Shown here: positions 1 to 5,494 of the stretch, in pieces
Layout of the letters: each line of letters opens with the position of its first letter
How positions within the stretch are numbered: position 1 is the stretch's first letter
Made by a program: the position numbers and the translations under genes
Assembly (NCBI GenBank): GCA_945870175.1
Contig: CAMBRJ010000231.1
Coordinates: 1 to 5,494 of the forward strand
Reading direction: 5' to 3'
Length of the DNA stretch: 5,494 nucleotides
DNA from: Gemmatimonas phototrophica
Lineage (GTDB): Bacteria > Gemmatimonadota > Gemmatimonadetes > Gemmatimonadales > Gemmatimonadaceae
The notes under the pieces: generated by a model
What the model was told of the DNA's origin: nothing
Databases searched by the model: none
Seen by the model: only the letters and a program-made list of their open reading frames with translations

Positions 1-518
1 GCGACGGCCTGGTCGACGCTGAAGCCGGCCGCCTCGGCCAACGCCTTGTTCACTTCGGCCTGTGTCTTGAGCTGCTCGAGTTGCTCGTCGCTGACGAGTT
101 CCGGCGACTGCTGCTTGATCTTGAGCGAGCGCTCGTAGTTGCGCTGGGCCTGCAGCAGGCTGGCCCGTGACTGCGCGGACTGCGCGCGCGACGAGGCCAG
201 GAACGCTTCCGAACGCTGCAGGGCCGCGGTTACCTGCTCGGGGTCGATCTGGAGCAGGAACTGCCCCTTTTTCACGACGTCGCCCTCCTTCACGGAAAGG
301 CGCACGATTTTGCCGGTCACGTCGGCCGACACATCGACCTTCGTGCGCGGCTGAATCTGTCCGCTGGCCGTGACCGAGGCCACGAGGTCACGGGCTTCTA
401 CGGCCTCGGTGCGCACTTCCACCGGCTTGGTGCTGTTCTTCTTCGCGCTGATTACTGCAAGGGCGGCAACGGCGATCACTACAACGCCGCCGATCCCGAA
501 CTTTACACCTTTGGTCAT
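1..518 (-). CDS. Efflux periplasmic adaptor subunit (HlyD/MacA-type membrane fusion protein), N-terminal part
   Basis: Partial gene: the reading frame is open from the ATG at 518-516 to the window edge (172 residues; the C-terminus lies off the left end). In tripartite pumps this family bridges an inner-membrane transporter and a TolC-like channel across the periplasm. Residues 8-24 form one hydrophobic segment (VVVIAVAALAV core) after a Lys-containing start. There is no lipobox cysteine, so an inner-membrane anchor is likelier than a lipoprotein. Residues 50-93 are the first half of the barrel-sandwich (lipoyl-like) domain, with the hallmark pattern ASGQI, then VTGKIVRLSVKEGDVVKKGQ and LLQIDPEQ. 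Residues 96-165 are Gln/Ala/Glu-rich and form an alpha-helical hairpin, with the turn near SPELVSDEQLEQ (138-149), which resembles the TolC-contacting tip of MacA/AcrA-type adaptors. The gene starts 12 bp after the TolC-family stop codon, so co-transcription is very likely. No strong Shine-Dalgarno is seen. MacA-type versus RND-type cannot be settled without the missing transporter. Confidence 0.93.
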   Translation of the reverse strand, partial: MTKGVKFGIGGVVVIAVAALAVISAKKNSTKPVEVRTEAVEARDLVASVTASGQIQPRTKVDVSADVTGKIVRLSVKEGDVVKKGQFLLQIDPEQVTAALQRSEAFLASSRAQSAQSRASLLQAQRNYERSLKIKQQSPELVSDEQLEQLKTQAEVNKALAEAAGFSVDQAV

Positions 519-530
519 GACTGGTCTCTG

Positions 531-2018
531 TTAGCGGATGGGACGGCCGACGGCATTTTCAAGCGCCGCGAATGCCCGTTGTACATCGTATACCGCAGTG
601 ATGCGGTCGGTCTCGGCGCGCTCGTAGTCGCCGCGGGCCTGCACGAGGTCCACGATGCTGATGGCGCCGACGCGATAGCGCTCCTGTGCAAGCGAGAGGG
701 CGGTGCGGGCGGTGCGTACGTTTTGCTCCTGCAACACCACGGTCTGTTGCGCCGTGCTCAGCGAGAGGTACGCCGCGGTGACGTCGGCCGTGACGCGCAG
801 TTCCTGAGCGCGCACATCGTTCTCGGCGTTGCGGCGCTGCACACTGGCCTGCTCGACCTGCTGCTCACGGCGCCAGCCGTTGAAGATCGGCAGCGAGAAC
901 GACGCAGAGAGTGAGTACGGATTGCGCGTGAAGTCGAGCGGGTACTTGCTCTGGTTGGCGCGGATGTCGTCTTCTTGCGCCGGAGAAAACACGAACGTGT
1001 TGCACTGGGCAAGCCGGTTCGACAGGCCCAGGCGATCCCGCACTTCTTCCGTGCGGATGCACGACGCTTGGGCGCCGAGCGTGCTGGCCCGACTCTGGCT
1101 GATCAGCAGGCCGGTGTTGGTGAAGCGATTCGTAAAGGCGGACACCCCAGCTTGCAGCGCCAACGACGGGAAGTAGGCACTGCGGGCGGAGGCCTGCGAA
1201 CGACGGGCCGACTCCTCTCGGGCACGGAACGAACCGAGCGCCGGGTTGGTGCGGCGGGCCATTTCGAGAATCGCCGAGAGATCGATGGCGGGCGGGGCCG
1301 CGAGGTTGGCGTCGAGTTTGGCGTCGGGTCTCGCATCGATACCGATAGCCTGGAACAGCCGGACGATTTCAATGGCGACCTGATTGCGCGCGTTCAGTGA
1401 CGCGACGCGCTGCTGTCCATCGGCCACTTCCGCCCGCTGCACGTCGAGCTGGGTGCCGGAGCCGACCTGGAGTCGCGCGCGGGCCAGCTGAAGCTGCGTC
1501 TGCGTGGTCGCCTGCAACGTGTCCTGGAGCGACGCGCGGGCCTGCGCCTGCAAGGCCGTGAGGTACTGGTTCGTGACTTCGTTGCGCACGCGCTGTTCGG
1601 CGGCGGCGATGTCGGCTTCGGTGGCGTTCTGGTTGGCCTGCGCCGCGCGCTTATCGTTCAGGGTCGCGAGCGACAGCTGCAGGCTGGCGTTCACCGAGGC
1701 GTCGGTCGAGAGCTGATCGTTGGTCGAACCGAACGCCTGACCTTGAAAGAAGGTTTGACGTCCTTCACGGTAGCCGCCGCCCATGCTCGAATTCACACTG
1801 GGGAGGAACGCGCCCTTGGCGGAGCGAACCGCCGCCGCTGCGGTGCGACGCGCATTCGTTGAGCTTTGAAGCGCGGGATTGTTTCGACGCGCGAGTGCCA
1901 GGGCGTCCGTGAGCGTCACGGTTGCCCCTGGAGCGGGGGCCGTCTGCGCAGCAACGAACGTCGGACCGGTCCCGACAACGGCGAGGCCGAGCACGAACGC
2001 GAAAGCGTGAAGTCTCAT
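531..2018 (-). CDS. TolC-family outer-membrane efflux protein
   Basis: Complete gene of 495 residues that forms the outer-membrane exit duct of a tripartite export pump. The start at 2018 is chosen because it is followed at once by a classic signal peptide (MRLHAFAFVLGLAVVG, predicted cut after VAA at residue 24). An in-frame ATG at 2084 would add 22 residues ahead of that signal and is less likely. The mature protein shows the two-fold OEP repeat: VTLTDALALARRNNPALQ (34-51) and LSAILEMARRTNPALG (247-262). Each repeat is followed by long Ala/Gln/Arg-rich helices. The barrel strand motif SASFSLPIFNGW (about 371-382) precedes the final helices, and AQERYRVGAISIVDL (444-458) is the typical conserved C-terminal motif. 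Length fits the family. The segment between Cys320 and Cys339, with its polar surroundings up to about 365, is longer than a minimal barrel loop. The gene ends 12 bp before the adaptor start. No convincing promoter or Shine-Dalgarno is visible upstream, so it may be read through from the gene at 2149-2919. Confidence 0.95.
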   Translation of the reverse strand: MRLHAFAFVLGLAVVGTGPTFVAAQTAPAPGATVTLTDALALARRNNPALQSSTNARRTAAAAVRSAKGAFLPSVNSSMGGGYREGRQTFFQGQAFGSTNDQLSTDASVNASLQLSLATLNDKRAAQANQNATEADIAAAEQRVRNEVTNQYLTALQAQARASLQDTLQATTQTQLQLARARLQVGSGTQLDVQRAEVADGQQRVASLNARNQVAIEIVRLFQAIGIDARPDAKLDANLAAPPAIDLSAILEMARRTNPALGSFRAREESARRSQASARSAYFPSLALQAGVSAFTNRFTNTGLLISQSRASTLGAQASCIRTEEVRDRLGLSNRLAQCNTFVFSPAQEDDIRANQSKYPLDFTRNPYSLSASFSLPIFNGWRREQQVEQASVQRRNAENDVRAQELRVTADVTAAYLSLSTAQQTVVLQEQNVRTARTALSLAQERYRVGAISIVDLVQARGDYERAETDRITAVYDVQRAFAALENAVGRPIR

Positions 2019-2094
2019 AGAGATGAAGCGGGTGGAGGACAGAGTCTGGTGGGGCGTACGCACCCGGAGCGGGGATGGTTTCATTCAAGGAGAC

Positions 2095-2112
2095 CCGCGA
2101 GTCGCCTCGCGG
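2095..2112 (-). terminator. GNRA-tetraloop hairpin, possible attenuator or terminator
   Basis: On the minus-strand RNA, 7 perfectly paired bases (CCGCGAG with CTCGCGG) close a GCGA loop, which fits the stable GNRA tetraloop class. It lies 36 nt after the stop codon of the exported-protein gene and about 75 nt before the TolC-family start. The sequence after it (GUCUCCUUGAAU) is only weakly U-rich, so it is not a textbook intrinsic terminator. It could partly end transcription, protect the 3' end of the upstream message, or be chance pairing in GC-rich DNA. Confidence 0.35.
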
Positions 2113-2131
2113 ACCCGTGGCGCGGACCCGT
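2108..2131. repeat. 11-bp direct repeat, two copies
   Basis: CGCGGACCCGT occurs at 2108-2118 and again at 2121-2131, separated by 2 bp (13-bp period). The first copy overlaps the right arm of the hairpin at 2095-2112. Both lie in non-coding DNA. This could be a protein-binding repeat or a small local duplication. Confidence 0.6.
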
Positions 2132-2148
2132 CGCGCGCCTCGACGGCA

Positions 2149-2919
2149 TCAGTGGGGAACGTCGTCGCGGATGGCCTCGAGGTTGCGCGCCGGGATGGTG
2201 AGACGGAGCAGCCGACCCTCGACGTCCGTCCACACCAGCCGCAGGTCACCGCTGCTGGCCGTGACGCGCCACCGGCGCGCGGCATGGCGCGTACCGGCCA
2301 CGACGATGGTGTCGGTGCTGGTTTCGAGCACGAGGCGGACGGCGCCCTGGCTGTTGGCGATCGGCGTGAGGCTCGGGAGCGTGATCCCGGCGCCCTCGGC
2401 CATCGTGCGTTGGCGCACCAGCAACGCGTACTGCACGATCCCGTCGTCTTCGATGACGACGGCACCGGGACGCAGCAGGTACTCGCGTGCCGCCTCGCCG
2501 GTCGAACTGCGGGCCAGCGTGGCGAAGCGGCCGCGGACGCGCTGGCCACCGAGGCGCAGCGTGACATCGGCCCCGCGCCGTTCCTCCACGGAATAGCGCA
2601 CGGGTGTGCCAGCGGAATCCGTTTCGAGGCGCATGGCGACGCGGCGGTCGCCCTGCGCCGATTCGGAGCGGACCTCGAGCGTGCCGCCGTCCTGCGAGGT
2701 GACCCGCTGCACCGAGAACTGCTCGCGTCCCGCTCGCTGTCCATTCGCGAGCAGCGTGAAGCTGCCCACGTCGAGGCGGGCCTGCGCCGGTGGTTGGGGG
2801 GACGGTGCCGATCCTCCGGCCGCTGGCCACGGCGCCGCCAGCAGGGGGGCGGCCAGCATCGTCGCGACCAGTGGCAGCACGAGGGGAGGGAAACGGCGGG
2901 CCCGGCGACGCGGAAGCAT
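2149..2919 (-). CDS. Exported protein of unknown function
   Basis: Complete gene of 256 residues that I do not recognise with confidence. The N-terminus is strongly basic (RRRARR, residues 4-9), followed by a hydrophobic Leu/Ala/Val stretch (12-29) and a Pro/Ala-rich linker (30-47). This is a signal peptide or N-terminal anchor, so the protein probably acts in the periplasm or at the envelope. The rest (about 48-256) is rich in alternating hydrophobic/polar strands, with no cysteines and no evident catalytic motif. The C-terminus, from Trp230 (WTDVEGRLLRLTIP), resembles the closing strands of beta-rich domains such as the DUF3108/DUF6134 type. That is a faint likeness, not an assignment. The start at 2919 is preferred because the signal follows it directly and a TANNNT box sits 6 nt upstream. 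An in-frame ATG at 2958 would add 13 residues and reach into the divergent promoter region. It lies 130 bp upstream of the TolC-family gene on the same strand, so a link to the pump is possible but unproven. Confidence 0.8.
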   Translation of the reverse strand: MLPRRRARRFPPLVLPLVATMLAAPLLAAPWPAAGGSAPSPQPPAQARLDVGSFTLLANGQRAGREQFSVQRVTSQDGGTLEVRSESAQGDRRVAMRLETDSAGTPVRYSVEERRGADVTLRLGGQRVRGRFATLARSSTGEAAREYLLRPGAVVIEDDGIVQYALLVRQRTMAEGAGITLPSLTPIANSQGAVRLVLETSTDTIVVAGTRHAARRWRVTASSGDLRLVWTDVEGRLLRLTIPARNLEAIRDDVPH

Positions 2920-2925
2920 GGATGG

Positions 2926-2931
2926 AAGATA
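2926..2931 (-). promoter_or_regulatory. TANNNT -10-like box for the exported-protein gene (leaderless type)
   Basis: TATCTT on the minus strand, separated from the ATG at 2919 by exactly 6 nt (CCATCC). A -10 box this close would put the transcription start at or beside the ATG, giving a leaderless mRNA. This agrees with the lack of a Shine-Dalgarno. No good -35 hexamer was seen 17 nt upstream. The matching box on the opposite side raises confidence. Confidence 0.5.
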
Positions 2932-2974
2932 ACCAGAGACGGCGCTCCCCTTCGCCATGGTGGGGTTCGCGGGG

Positions 2975-2980
2975 TATTGT
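2975..2980 (+). promoter_or_regulatory. TANNNT -10-like box for the putative sensor-kinase gene (leaderless type)
   Basis: TATTGT, 6 nt (GGGGCC) before the ATG at 2987. A weak -35 candidate, TCGCCA at 2952-2957, stands 17 bp upstream and matches TTGACA at 4 of 6 positions. The box is flanked on both sides by GGGG. As on the other strand, this spacing suggests transcription starting at or near the start codon. Confidence 0.5.
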
Positions 2981-2986
2981 GGGGCC

Positions 2987-5494
2987 ATGCCCTCCGTACC
3001 CCGCGCGTCGCGCGCCGATTCGTGGCCTTTGGGATGGGTCGCGGCGACCAGCACCGCCATCGTCGCCTGTGCGCTCTGGCAACAGGCGCCGGGGTGGGCG
3101 TCGGTGGCGGTCGCGGTCGTCGCCAGTGCCTGCGCGGCGTGGATGCTGCCCACGCTGCGGCGTCCGCGCGCGATTCCGGTGGTGACGGTTGTCTTGCTCG
3201 CGATTACGGTCACAGTCGCGGTCGGGGAAACGGCCACGCTGTTCTCGGTTCGCCGAGATTGGGCGGCATGGTCGGCGGGCGAACGAGAGGATCGGGCACA
3301 GCGCGTGGCGGCACGGCTCACCGACGTCGCCTCCACCTTGCGGCGCGTGGCCGAGGCACGCGTGCTGGACTCGGTGGGCGTCGCCACGGTGCCGCTGGAA
3401 GGTGGCGTGGAGTCCGCGCTGCTGGTGTTCGAAGATGGTACCCTGATCGGGCGCGCGGGGCAGACCCGCACGCCGATCACGGTCGGTGCCCCCGTTGGGG
3501 TGCGCCTCGTGGACGGCGCGTTCCATACGTCACTGGTGGCGCGCGCGCGCTCGGCCGATGGACGGTTCGAGGCCGTGGCCGTGGCACTGGTGTCGTCGGC
3601 GCCGCCCGCGGATCGCTTTGCCAAGCCCTTGTTGCGCACGCTCTCCGGTCGCGTCGATGTGGCGCACACGATCATCGAGTCGCCCGATTCGACGAGTGTC
3701 GCGGCCGGCTCGACCGTGGTGATGGTGCCCGATGGGCGGAATCGCTTGGCCCGCGTGCGGGCCCTCGATTTCTCGGAAGGGGAGACTCAGCTCTCGTTGC
3801 TGCAGCGCGCGCGGGCCCGGACCAATCTGTCGCTCGGCCTCGCCCTGCTCGGCATGCTGATTGGCGCGTGGCGCCGACCGGCGCGCACGGGCCAGCGTGT
3901 CGCGGCGGCCGCGGCGGCGGTGCTCGCGATCGCGGTGGCGCCGCTCACCGCGCTCTCGAACGTGTCATCATTGTTCGATCCGGCGAGCTACTTCGCGGCC
4001 ATGGGAGGGCCGCTCACGTCAAACGTGGCCGCACTGCTGATGACGACCGCGCTCGCGCTGGCCGTGCTGTTACTGGTGTTGCGCACGTCGTTCCAGGCGC
4101 CGTCGCGGTGGATCGCGGCGGCGGTCGTGATTCTCGTGGCGTCGGGCGGACCGTTTCTGCTGCGCGATCTGGCGCGTGGTATCGCACTGCCGGCGGCCGG
4201 CGCGGGATTCGGGCTCTGGATCGCGTGGCAGCTCGCCCTCGCCCTCGCTGGGGTGTCGATCCTGCTGGCGGGCGCGGCCGCGGGGCAGGCGGCGCTCGGG
4301 CCGCGGCGCGGCCTGCCGTCGAGCGTGGCGCCGATGCTCGCGCTGCTGACCGGCGTCTTCGCCCCGATGCTCTGGGAGGCACCGGGCGGATGGCCCGCGT
4401 GGTATCCGGCCCTGTGGGTCGTGGCCATTGGCGCCCTGGCGCTCACGCGTCGCGGCCTCGCGCAAGTCGCGGCGGCCGCCGTGGTTGCTGGAGCTGGCGC
4501 GGCCACCCTGACCTGGGGGGCGACGGTGGGCGCCCAGATGGCACTCGCACAGCATGACCTCGAGCGGCTCGAGGCGGTCGACGAGAATGCGTATCGCCTG
4601 CTCGAACGGTTCGCGACCTCCATGCGCGAGGAAACGCGTCCGGTGCGCAGTACCGATGCGCTGCTGCGACGCTACGCGGCGAGCGAGCTCGCGCTGGCCG
4701 GCTATCCGGCGCGGTTGGCGCGCTGGCTGCCGGGCAACACCACGTCGCCGGTGTCCGAGCTGTCGCTGGCACCGGTGAACGACACGATCGGGGCCCAGGC
4801 GGTGATTGCGATGATGGCGCGCGAGAGTGGCCTCGTGGAAATCCGCGCGGTCGGTGATGGGCCGACCACCCTGCTGGTGGCCGCGGTGCCTGCGCTGGAC
4901 AGCGTCGTCACGACGATCGCTGTGCCGCCGCGCACCCGTCTGCTGCCGCTGGATCCCTTCGCCGCGTTTACCGGCGTGACCGGCGCACGCGGGACACAGG
5001 CGCCGTACAAATTGGCGCTGGCCGTCCCCTTGGCCGGCGATACGATCCCGCATCCGCTGCAGTGGCGTCGCCGTGGCGATGCGATGCATGGCGATGGGGT
5101 GGCCGGCGCGGGCATCGACATGCGCCGAGTGCACGTGGAAGTCGATCTCCGCACGCTCGATGTGTTGCTGCCGCGCGGCGCCCTGCTGGTCTTGCTCGAT
5201 GTGATCGCGGTGATGCTGCTGTGGTCGGCCACGGCGCTCGCCGATGGCGCACTGGGCCGGTTGCTGCGACTACGCCGCGCGCGGTGGTCACGCTCGTACC
5301 GCGTGCGCTTGAGCGGGGCGTTGCTGACGTTCTTCATCGTGCCGGCGACGATTTTCGCCGCCTGGGCCTGGTATCGCCTGCAGGACGACGATCGCGCGGC
5401 GCGCGAATTGCTGGTTCGTGAAACGTTGCGCGTGGCGGCGGCCGAACAGGAACAACGCGCGGTCGGGACGGCGCCTTCGAGCACCGGCGCGCCG
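2987..5494 (+). CDS. Large multi-pass membrane sensor protein, probable sensor histidine kinase N-terminal half (3'-truncated)
   Basis: The frame is open from the ATG at 2987 to the window end (836 residues, no stop). About 13 hydrophobic segments are visible. Three lie near residues 13-30, 36-54 and 61-78. A soluble region at about 80-278 starts with a charged helix and continues with mixed alpha/beta sequence (LLVFEDGTLIGRAG), suggestive of a PAS/Cache-like sensor. Eight segments then fall at about 279-295, 305-324, 346-365, 375-392, 408-433, 447-463, 473-488 and 494-515. A second soluble region spans about 516-728 and opens with a charged helix. Segments at about 731-752 and 775-797 follow. 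The tail (RLQDDDRAARELLVRETLRVAAAEQ) starts another helical region. No HAMP, H-box or ATP-binding motif lies inside the window. The kinase call rests on architecture (NtrY-like, two sensory blocks plus a late TM pair) and likeness to large Gemmatimonadota kinases. A diguanylate cyclase or phosphatase output is possible. The start at 2987 is preferred over an in-frame ATG at 2957 because of the TANNNT spacing. The only two cysteines (residues 28 and 47 approximately) lie in TM1 and TM2. Confidence 0.7.
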   Translation, partial: MPSVPRASRADSWPLGWVAATSTAIVACALWQQAPGWASVAVAVVASACAAWMLPTLRRPRAIPVVTVVLLAITVTVAVGETATLFSVRRDWAAWSAGEREDRAQRVAARLTDVASTLRRVAEARVLDSVGVATVPLEGGVESALLVFEDGTLIGRAGQTRTPITVGAPVGVRLVDGAFHTSLVARARSADGRFEAVAVALVSSAPPADRFAKPLLRTLSGRVDVAHTIIESPDSTSVAAGSTVVMVPDGRNRLARVRALDFSEGETQLSLLQRARARTNLSLGLALLGMLIGAWRRPARTGQRVAAAAAAVLAIAVAPLTALSNVSSLFDPASYFAAMGGPLTSNVAALLMTTALALAVLLLVLRTSFQAPSRWIAAAVVILVASGGPFLLRDLARGIALPAAGAGFGLWIAWQLALALAGVSILLAGAAAGQAALGPRRGLPSSVAPMLALLTGVFAPMLWEAPGGWPAWYPALWVVAIGALALTRRGLAQVAAAAVVAGAGAATLTWGATVGAQMALAQHDLERLEAVDENAYRLLERFATSMREETRPVRSTDALLRRYAASELALAGYPARLARWLPGNTTSPVSELSLAPVNDTIGAQAVIAMMARESGLVEIRAVGDGPTTLLVAAVPALDSVVTTIAVPPRTRLLPLDPFAAFTGVTGARGTQAPYKLALAVPLAGDTIPHPLQWRRRGDAMHGDGVAGAGIDMRRVHVEVDLRTLDVLLPRGALLVLLDVIAVMLLWSATALADGALGRLLRLRRARWSRSYRVRLSGALLTFFIVPATIFAAWAWYRLQDDDRAARELLVRETLRVAAAEQEQRAVGTAPSSTGAP

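Larger units (their letters stand above)
2019..2148. other. Intergenic region between the exported-protein gene and the TolC-family gene
   Basis: 130 bp with no coding sequence that I can support. On the minus strand it contains a stable hairpin (2095-2112), an overlapping 11-bp tandem repeat (2108-2131), and the in-frame but unlikely upstream ATG of the TolC-family gene at 2084. No clear -35/-10 pair was found. The long plus-strand frame that begins here is a GC-rich shadow. Confidence 0.7.

Noticed and set aside
139..373. Short plus-strand frames opposite the adaptor gene
   Set aside because: They are antisense to a clear HlyD-family coding region and have Arg/Ser/Thr-rich shadow composition.
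2019..2084. Upstream ATG (2084) as the start of the TolC-family gene
   Set aside because: It would place 22 polar residues ahead of a well-formed signal peptide, with no better ribosome-binding or promoter context.
2920..3675. Upstream extension of the exported-protein reading frame (frame open to 3675 on minus)
   Set aside because: The extra 252 codons are low-complexity Thr/Ser/Ala/Arg, antisense to the kinase-like gene, and would bury the signal peptide in the middle of the protein.
2023..4557. Very long plus-strand open frame (844 codons) spanning the intergenic region, the exported-protein gene and half of the kinase-like gene
   Set aside because: The translation is dominated by Arg, Gly and Ala with no domain pattern. 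It runs antisense to a gene with a signal peptide and out of frame with the TM-rich gene. Long shadow frames are expected in DNA this GC-rich.
4070..5134. Minus-strand frames antisense to the kinase-like gene (up to 354 codons)
   Set aside because: Arg/His/Gln/Pro-rich translations typical of the antisense of Ala/Leu/Val-rich membrane protein codons, with no recognisable motif and no start context.
1..5494. CRISPR arrays, tRNAs, insertion sequences or phage genes
   Set aside because: No regularly spaced repeats, cloverleaf-like segments, terminal inverted repeats or transposase/integrase motifs were found. Nearly all of the window is accounted for by four ordinary coding regions.

Overview
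This 5.5 kb window is GC-rich chromosomal DNA. It looks like Gemmatimonadota (Gemmatimonas-like) or a comparable high-GC, Gram-negative-type (diderm) bacterium. The taxon is inferred from base composition, the scarcity of Shine-Dalgarno sequences, and the style of the large multi-pass sensor protein. An outer-membrane channel gene is direct evidence for a second membrane. No tRNA, rRNA, CRISPR array, transposase or phage gene was seen.

Layout. Positions 1-518 (minus) hold the N-terminal 172 residues of a membrane-fusion (HlyD/MacA-type) periplasmic adaptor, cut by the window edge. Positions 531-2018 (minus) hold a complete TolC-family outer-membrane efflux protein, 12 bp upstream of the adaptor. 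Positions 2019-2148 are non-coding and contain a GNRA-tetraloop hairpin and an 11-bp tandem repeat. Positions 2149-2919 (minus) encode an exported protein of unknown function. Positions 2920-2986 are a compact divergent promoter region. Positions 2987-5494 (plus) hold the first 836 residues of a very large polytopic membrane protein. It is probably the sensory half of a histidine kinase whose catalytic domains lie beyond the window.

How the parts relate. The TolC-family protein and the adaptor are two of the three parts of a tripartite export pump. The inner-membrane transporter (MacB-like ABC or RND) is expected just beyond position 1. The exported protein lies upstream on the same strand and may share its transcript. 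The putative sensor kinase is transcribed away from it, from a 67-bp spacer in which both genes show a TANNNT -10-like box exactly 6 nt before their ATG, the arrangement expected of leaderless mRNAs. No wholly new system is evident. The most unusual items are the twin leaderless-type promoters, the elaborate two-sensor, ~13-TM module, and the cysteine-flanked insert in the efflux channel.
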